Positions 9,082-21,216 of a stretch of 64,000 nt of DNA are shown one piece after another. A program made the position numbers and the translations under genes. The stretch lies in the NCBI GenBank assembly GCA_037954325.1, contig JBBMNZ010000017.1:9274001-9338000 (forward strand). Reading direction: 5' to 3'. Origin of the DNA: Fistularia commersonii. Lineage: Eukaryota > Chordata > Actinopteri > Syngnathiformes > Fistulariidae. Every line of letters starts with the position of its first letter. The first letter of the stretch is position 1. The notes beneath the pieces are model-generated. The model was given only the letters and a program-made list of their open reading frames with translations, was not told the DNA's origin and made no database searches.

Positions 9082-9199
9082 ATGGGATGTACTCTGAGCG
9101 CAGAGGAGAGGGCGGCTCTGGACCGGAGCAAAGCCATCGAGAAGAACCTGAAGGAGGACGGACTCACCGCCGCCAAGGATGTCAAACTGCTGCTGCTCG
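9082..9199 (+). CDS. gnao1: G protein alpha-o subunit, exon 1
   Basis: Encodes residues 1-39 and the first base of codon 40 of Galpha-o, the main neuronal Gi/o-class alpha subunit. This protein couples receptors to Gbeta-gamma, ion channels and cyclase inhibition at the inner plasma membrane. MGCTLSAEERAALDRSKAIE begins with Gly2 (N-myristoylation) and Cys3 (palmitoylation), followed by the amphipathic N-terminal helix that binds Gbeta-gamma. EERAALxRSKAIEKNLKEDG separates Galpha-o from the Gi proteins, which read EDKAAVERSK here. The ATG has an ideal Kozak context (ACCATGG); the frame is open upstream to 9037 but with no other ATG. Differences from human GNAO1, as recalled, are Asp14 for Glu, Leu28 for Ile and Thr29 for Ser. 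The donor is GTAAGA. Fish have gnao1a and gnao1b; which copy this is cannot be told here. Confidence 0.97.
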
Positions 9200-9390
9200 G
9201 TAAGACGCGCCCCGGTAGCCCCCCGGTAGCCCCGGGGGAACGGAAGGTGTGGCGCTGGGTGGGTGGGAGTGGGTGGGGGGTGTGGATGATGGCCACCTCA
9301 TCACTTCCTATCATTATAGTCCATCAAAAAAAAGATGATCATTAAAAAAAAAACCCAAAGGGGGGTGTTTGCATTAGATGTGTTTTTTAA

Positions 9391-9439
9391 TCACACATAT
9401 ACACACACACACACATACAGACACACACAGACATACACG
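9391..9439. repeat. CA-rich microsatellite
   Basis: Interrupted CA/TA tract in gnao1 intron 1, with a few CAG and CAT interruptions. Confidence 0.85.
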
Positions 9440-9807
9440 CCCTTCAATTATACTGGCTCCATCAGTGTGACTCTAGTAGCCTCACAGCGATTTAGGAAAA
9501 ATAAACAGGTGATAGTTCGTCTGCAAAAATAATTGTTATTGTGACCCACCACCCCCTCCCTCCCCTGAAAAAATGTGTTCATTGAAGCAATAACTGCAGA
9601 TGGTGTAGGAAAGGAAAAAAAAAAACATGGCTGCATAGGAAGTGAAGAAAGAACTGCTGGTTCTTTGGGTGTGAAGCACTGATCCATCAAGCTGTTAGTG
9701 ATGCCTTTGCCTGGATGAGTTACACAGTGAAGGTTGAAAGGATGACAGAAGATGAATTGGTGCAGCCATTTCCTCCCATATTTCCATCTCCACCCAGGTT
9801 TCTGTTC

Positions 9808-9928
9808 TCGTTCTCTCTCTTTCTCCTGCCCCCCACTATTCTCTCATTCTAGCTCCATCTTACTCTCTCTCTCTCTCCCTCTCTCTCACTGTGTCACACA
9901 CACTCACACAGACACACACACAAACACA
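9808..9928. repeat. (CT)n then (CA)n tract before exon 2
   Basis: About 80 bp of mainly CT/CCT pyrimidine sequence followed by about 35 bp of CA, ending some 45 bp before the 43-bp exon 2. PTB-type proteins bind such CU-rich RNA, so it could influence inclusion of the tiny exon; that is inference. Confidence 0.8.
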
Positions 9929-9974
9929 TTCATCCGCCCTGTTTACATTGTCTTCTTCTTCTCTTCTCCCCTAG

Positions 9975-10017
9975 GGGCTGGAGAGTCAGGGAAAAGCACC
10001 ATCGTCAAACAGATGAA
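9975..10017 (+). CDS. gnao1: G protein alpha-o subunit, exon 2 (P-loop microexon)
   Basis: A 43-nt exon, the size recalled for this exon in vertebrate G-alpha genes. It completes codon 40 and runs to the first two bases of codon 54, giving GAGESGKSTIVKQMK. This is the G1 box or P-loop (GxxxxGKS/T) that wraps the nucleotide phosphates. Lys46 contacts the beta and gamma phosphates and Ser47 binds Mg2+. The acceptor is ctcttctcccctag and the donor GTAAGT, both strong. Skipping would delete the P-loop and shift the frame, since 43 is not a multiple of three. The residues match Galpha-o and all Gi/o proteins exactly, so this exon alone would not separate subtypes; the flanking exons do. Confidence 0.97.
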
Positions 10018-11832
10018 GTAAGTCTCCAATAAACACGGTCTAATAAGCCTATAGTGCAAGTGTCCGTCTCTCTTCTCTCACAATTCTTTGTCCATGTCAC
10101 ACATGTACCGCCCAAGGTGGCCGTGAATGCTAAATAAAAGCATCACTATTTATTTTTTCATTGTTATTATTATAAATGTTATTTCAAATGCTCAACTACC
10201 TTCCTATCTGAAAACACTTGACAGATAACAGACCAACCATTATTTACTCTACTCATGTCAAATATCTGGGGCCAGATGTACAAACTGCACATATGTAGAA
10301 TAAACACGAGCACACCATTTCCTCTGCTTATCCAGTTGAGCCCCGAGTTCCCCTCTGATGTCATGACATTGTAAGTTCCCCTTACCTGACACTTCCTTTG
10401 CCCTGGACTACTAGACTAACTGGTTAGCGTATAAGTAGCTGGCGGTTAAAGATGCGTAAAAAGCAGATGCTCAGGAGTCAGGATATACTGGTATTTGGAA
10501 TGGCAGCACTCAGAGCAGCACGCAAACTCTTCAGATTAGGCAAGTACTCCAATAGAGCAATTGAGGATGGATATGCTAAAAGGAAGTAAGAATATTGGCA
10601 GATAAACTCTCACGATGCTGTATCGTGTGCGTTCTAAATTCAGTCAGACCTCTAATTATTAATCTGTTAATTCTGGGTTTTCGATAGAGCTGCTATCATA
10701 ATGGCCAATTTCTTTGTATGGATTGAAAAACTGCTTTTTTATTTTGATTTCCCCCCATGTGTCATGCCTCTTTCCATTCATTTGTAATTTTTTAATTTTT
10801 TTTATTTATTTTTTGGTCTGTTTATCCTTCCAGAACTGGAAATTGCTGAATAAATCACGTTAACGTTTTCATACCTTCTAAGACGCGCCTCTTCTCTTCC
10901 ATTGCTATCCTTGCAATGTGATAATTGATGGCACGGACATTTCTATAGGCAAAGGATTTATTAAGGGAGTGTCTTCATCCTTTTCTCCATAAATGGAAGT
11001 TTGATTTATAGGTGTAGGACCCATGTGGATGCGTTTTTATATCCGAATAAAAGGCCCTCTGCTGTTTATTCATCGATTTATCAATGCAATAAAATCCTTT
11101 TTTCCCGACACTTTCATTGCTTTCAAATTAGCCCTTTTAATCAACTAGAGGTAACAATAAGTAAAAGTAAGGATCGCATTTGCTCTGTCACCCAAGAACA
11201 AATAAGAGGTTTTGAAAAGGCTGACTCTGCAATATTACGTAGCTGTTGGACGTGGAGGCTGGTGGGAAGGATTAGACGGTTTGAGATAGACTCTGATATC
11301 CTCATCTGTGACTCTGCAATGGTATCCATGAGTCACACATGAGGGCATTTTCCACCCATAACACTGCTAGAGTGGTTCATAATGTAGGTGTAGGCAGCTG
11401 CGATATCACTAAAACATGAAACTTTCTTGAAATTTTGATTTGACATTTGTGGCTCCATCCTGCTGTACCGTACAAGCTGTCGGTGAGAGTTGATACAATT
11501 TTATTTTCAATTAACATCAAGACTTCCAAGTGAATAAAATCATGAAATTAAGATGACATATTTCTTTGTATAACATCACATTTGTATGTAATGATTGTGC
11601 AAAGAGTTTGTTAAAGAAGGAATATAAATCTAATTATGCCATTTGAAACAACATTGGTCTCAAGAAGATGAGGCATGTTGTTTCTTTATCAAATTCATCA
11701 AAAATATTGGCTCGTGGAATCTTGATACCATTGAAATGCAATATTTGTTGTGGCCTACAGAAGGTGACCCAGCGGTTTGCGAACATAATCAGTGGTTTAT
11801 GAATAGTATGGTTCTTTTTAATTCTCACACAG

Positions 11833-11949
11833 CGTAGCTAACTTCTGGTTGACATGTTGCCTCCAAAATGTTGAACCGGAGGCTTCAAAACAACCCACAA
11901 ACCAATGGGTTGTTTGGCTACGCCCATTCATTTTATACAGTCTATGAAT
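11833..11949. repeat. MITE-like fish repeat fragment
   Basis: The segment contains gacatgttgcctcc and ends in ttttatacagtctatgaat. The latter is the reverse of the catagactgtata phrase common at ends of a dispersed fish element. Inside, aacaaccca and tgggttgtt form a 9-bp inverted repeat. Family assignment is from memory. Confidence 0.4.
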
Positions 11950-13458
11950 ACCAGCACAGTTTTAATCTCAAAAAACTCAACATATTTTTTTGCTTCGTGT
12001 TGAGTAAGCATAAGGGTTATTCTTTATCTACATTCATTTTAAATCTTGCTTGTTGGGTAGTAATTGCATTTTGATGTTCACTATGTCACTACAAGAATCC
12101 CACAATATGCAAAAGGTTTCCTATATTTATCTTTTACGGTTGGTTGCACACATGCTGTTTCATTAACAGTCTACCACCACCACCATCTCCCCAGCGATTT
12201 TATCTGTAATCCACTTGTGACATATGGCTTTCCTTCAATCTCTGCCGCCCCGTCATTTTACAGACAGTTCAGTGTGTTTTAGCCGATAATAGGCTTTGGT
12301 TGTGGTCGTAGTGACATATCACATAAGGCCATGATTCAGTGCATCCAGATGAGCCTTCCTCTCTGCTGCTGATGGTCATTCCAGCAGGAAAGAGTCCATC
12401 CCGCTGTCGGGCTGCAACTCCCAATGGGTTCATTGAATGTATATTTGGTCACTCAGGGTGACCCCTGGTGCAATTGCATCGATTCCATTGAACTGTAGTA
12501 AATCCCGACACAAGAGTCCAAGGGTGATACAAATGTGTGGAAATAACTTGTGCTGTCAGTCCATACGAGCGTGCAGTGTTCAATTTACAAATATCAGCTT
12601 ATTGTCCCTTTATATAGACATTTCAGTGTCATACGATCTTAATATTGACTACATTCTGCAGAGGTGTCTGGAAAGAAAGGGCTCTAGTTTCCATTCTGAT
12701 GAGAGACTTACTTTCTTCAATCATCCTTGTCAGGCCACCACTCTGTCTGTGTTGTGTGATTACAGGAATTGTTCATATTGTTATAGATGGGTTGATTAAA
12801 TTGTATTTCGCCTAGTGGACTGTCTCGTCTACTTGTAATGATTCCTTATCTTATAAACTTTAGAATGCATTTCAGGGTTGACTAAAGAGCATTGTGATAT
12901 AATATTCTTTGCTGTCAAATTTCTTCTTGGTAGGGTGTGGTAATGGAAAAAGTCAAGTGCATTTCAAGTTGGAATAGTTAGTCCAGTTCTAAAAATTAAA
13001 AAAAAAGGTTTATGCCACTTTAAGTCAACTAATGAAAGTTTTACACATGGGTGTGGCTCATTATCGATACACTGGCTTTTCATCTCATCGTTTTGTCTCA
13101 TTTCAGTTTCTTTTATTTATAATTACGTGTGTATGAAATGTATTCCAAGTTCTTTTATCACATTTTAGCAGTAGGTGTTTGCTTGTATCTCTTGAGTTAT
13201 TCATTGTCATCCTTTCTCTTTGCAAGCAAAGATTTCTCTGAATTCACAAACGTTTTAATTTCTTAACAGTGGTTGTGAGGGTGGTTTAAAGAGAGAGAAA
13301 CTAGTTTTCCACAAGTGGACAGGCAGCTTTTAGGGAAGCCCCAGCATTTTCTGTTTCAGAGATACTCAGTGGTTTGCAGAGCTGCAGGAGTGGAAAGCTG
13401 TTACTGCATTTTCTTTCGCAGTGCTTTGAACATCTGGGGCGTGTTCTTGTGGTTCATT

Positions 13459-13500
13459 GTGTGGGTGTGTGTCTGTGTGTGTGTGTGCGTACGTACGTGC
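13459..13500. repeat. (TG)n with ACGT repeats
   Basis: Interrupted TG tract ending in gcgtacgtacgtgc, which holds a 10-bp palindrome cgtacgtacg. Confidence 0.8.
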
Positions 13501-13557
13501 ACTTTATGCAGTCTATCAGCGTTCAGTGCAACACATAGTATACATACAAGGGGGAGA

Positions 13558-14515
13558 ACCATTGATCAGCTGCTGATTTTTCAGCTTTTCCCACTTGCAA
13601 AGCATGTAGAGGTCTGTAATTTTTATCATAGGTACTCTTCAACTGTGAGTGATGGAATCTAAAAAGAATGATGAATGATGAATGATTTTTTTAAGTGATT
13701 AATTTGCATTTTAATCATATGACATAAGTATTTGATCACCTACCAACCAGTAAGAATTACGGCTCTCACAGACCTATTAGGCCTGCAGAAGTCTGGGATT
13801 GGCTACAGGACAATAGGCAAGCACCTTGGTTAGAAGGCAACAACTGTTGGCACAATTATAAGAAAATGAGAGACGTTCAATATGACGGTCAATCTCTCTT
13901 GGTCTGGGGCTCAATGCAAGATCTCACCTCACGGGGTATCAATGATCATGAGGATGGTGAGGAATCAGCCCAGAACTACACGGGTGGACCTGGTCAATGA
14001 CCCGAAGAGAGCTGGGACCACAGCCTCAAAGAAAACACACAATGCCATTATGGATTAAAATCCTGCAGCGCACACAAAGTTCCCTGCTCAAGCCAGCACA
14101 TGTCCAGGCCTGTCTAAGTTTGCCAATGACCAACTGGATGACCCAAAGGGGGAATGGAAGAAAGTCATGTGGTCTAATGAGACAAAAACAGCTTTTTGGT
14201 CTAAACTACACTAGCCGTGTTTGGAGGAAGAAGGATGAGTACAACCCCAAGAACACCATCTCAACCTTGAAGCATGGAGGTGGAAACATCATTCTTTGAG
14301 GATTCTTTTCTGCAAAGGGGACAGGACGATGGCACCATATCGAAGGGAGGATGGATGGGGCCATGTATCGCAAGATCTTGCCCAACAACCTCCTTCCCTC
14401 AGTAACAGTTGAAGAGTACCTATGATAAAAATTAAAGACCTCTACATGCTTTGCAAGTGGGAAAAGCTGAAAAATAATCACTGTATCAAATACATGGTCT
14501 GTCCAATGTATTTGG
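13558..14515 (+). mobile_element. Tc1/mariner-like transposon, internally deleted
   Basis: Near-identical terminal inverted arms of about 71 bp (13576-13646 and 14405-14475, one mismatch seen) flank a decayed Tc1-type transposase region. The left flank of the coding part carries the fish Tc1 phrase gacataagtatttgatcacc. The right arm is fused straight onto the transposase sequence near 14400, so the last third of the gene and the normal 3' segment are missing. The element cannot be autonomous. Confidence 0.85.
13785..14404 (+). pseudogene. Tc1-like transposase pseudogene
   Basis: Recognisable parts in order are GLQKSGIGYRTIGKHLG (helix-turn-helix, paired-like domain) near 13790-13830; a second DNA-binding part around RSGAQCKISP..GYQ; and the start of the catalytic domain, with VMWSNETKT near 14165 and RVWRKKDEYNPKNTISTLKHGGGNIIL at 14215-14299. 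The first catalytic Asp of the DDE triad is Asn here (SNE for SDE), and the segment with the second Asp and the third acidic residue is deleted. Frameshifts and a stop at about 14298 add to the decay. Some 60% of the family length remains. Confidence 0.85.
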
Positions 14516-14940
14516 GGTGGTAGTCATGCACTTTGGCAAAAATGTAACATCTATTGCATGTGTGCTTTGTCCTTCCTCTTTTGAAACACATATTATCAGT
14601 TTCCAAGTTGATGCAATCCTAGAGCGAGAGATGAGTTACAGAAGCTAATGAGGAAGCGCTGATAATATCTCTGGGGCAAGCAAAGGTACACTCTAGTGTA
14701 TGTGAGTGTGACACAGAGAGAGGACTGAGCATGGAGCACGGTTTATAGATGAGGGAATTGTTTAAGTCTGAAGACATAATACGACAATTAGATGGCAACA
14801 CGAGAGAATAAATCCTGAAAAAGAAGTCTCAAGGCTGTATTTGATTTTGTGATCTCATTGCATTTTTATGTAATTTCTTGCAATACTTATAATATACACA
14901 TCATCTGTGTATCTCACTATCTATCTGTCTGTCCAACTGC

Positions 14941-14982
14941 TCATATCTATCTATCTATAGATACATAGATAGATAGATATGA
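14941..14982. repeat. Perfect 18-bp inverted repeat of (TCTA)n
   Basis: Arms 14941-14958 and 14965-14982 are exact reverse complements around a 6-bp loop (agatac). The arms are TCTA and TAGA runs, so the motif is a tetranucleotide microsatellite inverted on itself. Confidence 0.9.
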
Positions 14983-16229
14983 ATGAAAATGTTTGAATAT
15001 AGGGCTATCTAATGAATCAATGATGAAAATAAACCCGTCATCCTGTTGATGTTACAAATACAAAACACTTGTTTTCATTCCAAAGAAAGACGAGTGACCA
15101 GACGAGTGACACTGTAGGAACCAAAATCTACTCATCTTCATTGTCATTTAAATATCTGTAGGCTATTCACAGTTGACAAACCATAGTGGTTTGTTAACTG
15201 TGCTAACCATCATTAAACACCATAAGAAGTATTTTATCATCACATTTAAAGTGTCTGGCATTACCATAATGGGTAATTATGTTTCCTACCTTTTTAGTGC
15301 ACTGGGCCATATGTATTAAATATGTCCACACTGTGATAATAGTCATTTCTAATATATAAAATTGATATTTAATATTATGCCATTGGCAGTCTAATCAGTT
15401 GTCAGTCTTTGATTTGGAAAAAAACGTACTATCTTACAGTTATTCTATATAATATTCATTTACATAACCATTTTTAATATCAAGCTTTAGTTGACAGCTA
15501 ACGTCATCCATCAAATAGTAATTAATGCAGAATCAAAGAAATCATGATCTGATTTTCATTAAAGGTCTAATAAGGCACGGTATTTGTATCTCGTGCATAA
15601 TACCCACCCCCCCCATTCATCCATTCGTGAGTGTTTGTGTACAGACACCATCTGTTTCTGGAGCCTGTGTGAGTTTACACATGTGCAAAGGTTCTCTGGT
15701 AGCCCAGATGGCAAATTGACCACTCCAGCAGTAGTCACTGTGTGAGTGTGTGAAAAATAATGTAGTATTTTAATATTGTCATGTAATCAGCAGATGGTCG
15801 AATAGAGCCGTTGTCAGACAGCCACTAAACCATGTGTCATCTTTATATGTAGCTTTCACGTGTGTTCGCCTTCAACACCTAGCCTTTAGGTGTGACTGGT
15901 CACCCAGGGATTTCAGGGCACCTGAACAGTGGGAATATTACAGTTGCAGAACTTCAGCTTTGCAAACCTCAACCGACTGCCCACTGTTTTTCCAACCTCT
16001 GTTTCCTGCAATACATTTGTCCATTGACTTGGAAAATGATTATAAAAGGGTTTTAAGCTTTGAGCCAAGCCACCCAGTATCATGCACCATAGCAAAATTG
16101 GGTGTGAAAAATAAACTTAAAAATCAGTCCTTGAAACTGTTGGGAAGTATCCTTTTTTCCTCTCTGCGTTCTTGTTCACATCTCTGAGTGTACGGAGATG
16201 GAAATACTGGCTGCTTGGAGTTGGTAAAC

Positions 16230-16232
<3 letters not shown>

Positions 16233-16260
<28 letters not shown>
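16233..16260. repeat. (AC)n microsatellite
   Basis: A pure AC run of about 28 bp. Confidence 0.9.
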
Positions 16261-17575
16261 GATGGAACAATTACTTAAAAAAAAAAGAAAGAATAGTATA
16301 GGAGTTGAACGCTGGCAGCAAAGCCACTTGCTGATTTTCTCCATGAAACAGTGACCGCAGCTGTTCAGAGTTGTTTTTGTTTTTAAGTATTGCAGATAAT
16401 TTAATACTTTCCCGTTAGTTCACAGAGAAGTTTGGCTTCTACAAGAGCAAGTATTGCCATTTCGCAATCTGGCAGTATGTATAATGTCTGCCCCAGATGG
16501 TAACATATTTATGGGTCAAAATAAAAAACCCTTTGCACGTAGAACTAGAATGGGCAAGGGTGTAAATGTCCAACAATAAAAGAGAAGTTCTAGCAAAACT
16601 GTGTGTTTATCACATGCAAGCTGCCAAGGATCTACAACCTAATCTCTTTGCAGCTATGAGTAGCAAGCAACGACTTATCTAATAGGTGTGTTCTATGGTT
16701 TCACAATATTGTGACATATCAACAGAAGCATCTTGGAATGGTAAAGATACAAGATACATTAGGAATATTAGCTGATGAAACGGGACCGAAAGAATGAAGT
16801 TAGTGAAAAGGAAAATGGTCAATTCAGCCATTTTTCTCAAGCCTTTATCAATTTTACACTAGCAAAGCGATCACTAATTATTGGTTTTGGTTGAAAGAGA
16901 CAGGAACAGATCAAAATTAAGTTATAGCTTACTGTATTGATAATTTTGGTGATAGCAGATGATTTGTGATCTTCCCGCCTATCAGCTGTCTGGAAACTTT
17001 GAGATGCAATGTGGGTTGGATAGTGGTGAGGGCCACCCAAATGTGAAGCCTGTTTTTGTTTCTTTCATTCCTTTTTTTCTCTGAAGGAAACTGTACTTGA
17101 GATAAGGGGCAAATCACTCACGGAAAGCCTTTTAAGACATCAACCGTGGACTACCCCAGCAACGTTAACTGATTGTATTCAATTATAAAATCATGTAATG
17201 TGTCATGGCCCCAGCACGAAGCTTAAAGGTTTAAAATACTACGTCTGCACAGTTTGTTTTTTTTAAGACTGTCTTCGTCCCCACCAATTTCCACTGAAGA
17301 TAGCTGGGAAAGTGTCTTACGTCTCGAGTTAAATTAAGCAATTAAAGACTGACTTGTTAGTGTTGGTAATGTTGTACATCAGGCCAAGCCATTTAATGAC
17401 ACTCATCCACTATTGCAAACTCCATGCAATGTCTTAGTTCATAGTTTTGCAAAAACTATTATCATGTGCTTTATTTAAGATGCATGTTGTATGTCTGAGT
17501 GAAACTGCTGATCCTGGCAGCGACACAAGTGCAAAGAGGAAGAGAACTATGGCTTGCATCCTTCACATTTTTGAT

Positions 17576-17576
<1 letters not shown>

Positions 17577-17647
<71 letters not shown>

Positions 17648-17656
17648 TGCGTGTGT

Positions 17657-17689
<33 letters not shown>

Positions 17690-17697
17690 TGTTTGTG
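17577..17697. repeat. (TG)n-(CGTG)n-(CG)n compound microsatellite
   Basis: About 120 bp of strictly alternating purine and pyrimidine: a long TG run, seven GCGT units, then gcgcgcgcgcgcg and TG again. CpG density in the core is exceptional for this intron. Confidence 0.9.
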
Positions 17698-19182
17698 TTA
17701 AAATGGAGTTTCGAACAGCTTGCGTTGCTCTTATTGAGCCACATACATTGGTAAGGATCTTGTTTTTCTCATTTTCTCTTGCACCATCAGTGCCTCACAA
17801 CGTAGTTTGTAGTTCTTTAAGCGCCAACGGTATCAGGACCATTTTATCAAATAATGACTTCCAGAAAAGGAAAACCAAAGCTTAAGGAAAAATCCAAAGA
17901 TATGCTATTCAATATATTCTCCAGGTAGTTAAATATGCTTGATGCTATAAGTTTAAGCTGAAAATCCTTCTTCAAAAATTGCAGTATGGTGCTGACAGTA
18001 TCAATACATTCAAAGAGCTAAGAAAGAGCCGGGAAAGGTCCCATTTGGAAACAGCCCAAATCCTAGTTAAGAACATTTGCATAATAATAACAAAACAGGC
18101 AACATGGTCACCCTAAGGAATGAGGCTTGGCTGATAATGCATGTATAGAGGAAAATAGCAAACTTCCTCATCTCAAGTAGAATCTAACACAGGGACATAA
18201 TTAAGAGATGCTGTCTTCTGATATCCGTTCATACTATCATTAATTATTAACTGCCCTTTTCCATCCATACAGTTTGTGGACATGCAACATGGCTATGATA
18301 ACTTCAGCAGTATACGTATACTTCTGCTCACAAGCCAATGTTGCCTTGAAGAACAGATTGAAACTCTTTCAACTTGAAAAAATCAGTTCTGTTGATTTCA
18401 AAGCCTAGATGGATGTTATTTTATCGTCTCAAAACAATATATGTGTAGAGTATCAAGTTTAAACTAGCAAATTCTGAACTCAGAAAAGCAACATAATTGG
18501 CAAAGGAAGTCTTGCTCCCCTTATCTTGATATTCAAAGTAATTCACTTCTAATATTTGAAGTAAAATATACATGTCAGACGATGAAATGTCAGTCAAAAA
18601 CACACAATTTGACATGTTTCATTTTCACTCCCATCTAAACTTCACGATTAAATTTTAAACTAAACAACTAAGATGTAATCCTTTACTCTCCACAGTGATC
18701 TATAAATATGAAACCTCAACCTTTGTGGTTTTGGAGGCTTAGAAGAGCTCTGAAATGCCAGGGGCACATTGACTTATGGGAAATTAATTACATTTTCTCC
18801 AAATTCTCATTAAAATTAAGAGGTATTCAGCATCTTATGCAGTCTTTTTCGTATATTTAAGAGTTTGAGATATAGATATACAGCAACTTAAGTATTATTA
18901 TGGAAATTTGATGGTTTATAATATGGTTTCTACTATGGTAAGAAACGTCAATCTGATTAATTCATTCATTCAGTCAGTAAGTCAGTCAGTGTATAACATA
19001 CAATACCGCTCACTCTCTCTTTCTTCCCCTCCTTTGTTTCATTTCCAGCTTTCCTTTACAATGAATGTGTGCAGTTGTGCCTCTCTGACATGATCAGGGG
19101 CGACCGGCTGAAGGGAGAACAAACATTGTCCATCTCTTACGGCTGCACTGCTTCCCACAGGCAGTTCCCACCATGTGTCAGT

Positions 19183-19215
19183 GTGTGTGTGTGCGTGCGT
19201 GTATTTGTGTGTGTG
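19183..19215. repeat. (TG)n tract
   Basis: Interrupted TG/CGTG tract of about 33 bp. Confidence 0.8.
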
Positions 19216-20742
19216 GTTTCTCTAGCACAGGAGATAATTAGGTTTAAGCCTCAAAAGAGGAGAATAAAAGGGGGAAGAGGGAAAGATAGCTGTGGAAGGT
19301 TTTTTTTTTTTTGTGAAGGGGGAGTTTAGAACACAAGAGGGAAAGAGGTGGGATTTTTGGATGGAGAGAGACAGACTTTTGATGAAGGAAAACAAGTGTC
19401 CAGTGCTGAGAAGAAAAAGAGGCACAGTCTGGCAGTGGGGACGGAAAGGCCTGAACTAACGTGGAGAATACTTATGGAATAAGATTGATGCATAGAAACA
19501 AAGCTTCTTGCTGGCGAATTAAGCTTTAGGTGTTAAAATGTTTGATTTCAAGTAAAAAAAAAAGACAAAGGTAAAATGTACTGACTATCAAAAAGAATCA
19601 CAAAACACATCAATTGCTGTAAATGAAAGAATTGATTTGACTCTGAAGGATACCAGGTGAGAAAAACTGAAAATAAAAGACATTAGACAAATGATGCAGC
19701 AGCATATACAGTATACTAATTTTTTTCTTCTAATACTCAATGCTAACAGCAAAGATACAAGAAGGTGTTCACAAGACAACAGCTAGTTACTCTACCAGCT
19801 TATGAAGGCTCTTCCTTCGAATCCCATGGCTCACAATCAAAAACTTCATGGAAAAACCCAATTAAAATTTGTTCTGCCAGATCCAGGTCAGAGCTCTTGT
19901 GAAGGTAGAAACAGAAGAAATTTTTTTTTTTTTTTTTTTGACCAGAGTGGCAAGTGATGGGGGGGTGAAGAGACACAACAGAGGGGAGGAAAAGGGTCAA
20001 GTAAGATATAGGTGTGAATTAGGCCTGGGAGGCGAAACAAATGACACAAAGACATTTTGAACCCGCAAACCTGGCAAGTGAAGTAACATATTCTCACTTA
20101 TCAAGCGAGCAGGGGAAGTGACAAATGAAGGCAAGGACAAGATTGTCAGGGACGTCTTCCAGCGGACACTCCTTTCTTGGACTCTGCTCCCTTTGATAAT
20201 AATTATCCTTCCAGTCCCTGGATAGTTAGAGACAAGGGGGAGAAAATAGAAAACAGCCATGGCTGTGGTGCTTGGGGGGGGGGGACGAGTCGGAAAGTCA
20301 TGTTGGCACCAACTCAAGTCTTGCATGTAACTGGTCATCAGAAGCAGTCCGTCAGCCAGATAGTCATCCTTCATTGGTTAAATATAGCTGTGGGCATGCT
20401 CATTACCCGAATGATTTGATTGGCTGCCTCAGTGAGCTGTGAAATAACAGCAAGCCAGCGTCTCATGATATCTGTATATTTCATGTGTGCATGTGCAGAC
20501 TAACGTGTCTAAAGAGCCATTGACTGTATCGTCTTTGTTTAACATTCAAAATCCGTTCCATCCAGCTGCAACAGTCTTTGGATAGTCACCCTGATAATAC
20601 AATCTTAAATGTCAAGCAAAAAAAAAAAAAATTATCAAAGTGTGCAACCAGCCAATACTTTCCTTTTTATAGGTCTCTTTTGATGGTATCATTTTTTCAG
20701 TCTATACAGATAAGCTGATCTTAAAGTAAGAAACCTAAAGTA

Positions 20743-20798
20743 TAGAATAGAATAGAATAGAATAGAATAGAATAGAATAGAATAGAATAGAATAGAAT
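20743..20798. repeat. (AATAG)n pentanucleotide microsatellite
   Basis: About eleven units of AATAG followed by tgcactttaataatcccc. The latter resembles the tail of a dispersed fish repeat, from which the pentamer run has probably grown. Confidence 0.9.
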
Positions 20799-21017
20799 GC
20801 ACTTTAATAATCCCCAAACCGGTATGATATATGTTTTCATGACGGTAGTTTTTTTAGTAGGGTCAACAATGTAAAGTAACCGCAGCCTTAAACCTTCTCG
20901 GAGATTATTGTCAACTCAACAAGATTATGATCAACATCGCTTTGTTGATTGGTATACTTTAAATCCTCAGCGTGCAGTGTGCGTAAATAGACAAACAAAG
21001 CACCAGATGATTTTGCA

Positions 21018-21216
21018 AAAAAGGAATAATGATAATTTATACCTTATTAATCCCAGTGGGGAAATTCGTTTTCTGCCCATCCTGGATGAACTATGAGCAG
21101 TCGGCTGCCGTTAGGGGTTCAGTGTCTTGCTCAAGAGCACTTCGACACTCTAGGAGTAGCCAGGAATCGTTCGGTTCCAAAGACGATTGCTCTAGCTCCT
21201 GCACCACACCACCCCC
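21018..21216 (-). repeat. tRNA-derived SINE copy (well preserved)
   Basis: On the minus strand it starts ggtggtgcaggagctagagcaatcgtctttgg. An A-box-like part, the B-box-like gaacgattcctgg, gagtgtcgaagtgctcttgagcaag, gacactgaacccctaac and finally a tail with aacgaatttcccc follow. It matches the plus-strand copy at 27.93 kb closely. Confidence 0.7.

Larger units (their letters stand above)
8215..9270 (+). promoter_or_regulatory. CpG-rich gnao1 promoter, 5' UTR and first exon region
   Basis: About 1 kb of sharply GC- and CpG-rich DNA in an AT-rich, CpG-poor setting. It starts with cgggcgcgcctacgccgacg and ends just past exon 1. It contains a perfect CRE at 8396-8403, Sp1-like ccgccc motifs, the CTC tract at 8281-8358 and a short GGAC tandem at 8694-8709. 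No TATA box is evident, as expected for a CpG-island promoter of a broadly neuronal gene. The transcription start cannot be fixed from sequence alone. CpG islands in fish are less reliable than in mammals, but position and contrast support this one. Confidence 0.7.
9200..9974 (+). other. gnao1: gnao1 intron 1 (775 bp)
   Basis: GT-AG intron in phase 1. It holds a CA-rich tract at 9391-9439, a long CT-rich tract at about 9808-9890 and a second CA tract at 9893-9928, then the acceptor tcttctcccctag. No gene is present. Confidence 0.9.

Noticed and set aside
10265..10370. ggggccagatgtac phrase suggesting a Harbinger-like element
   Set aside because: No matching opposite terminus or target duplication was found nearby; too weak to annotate.
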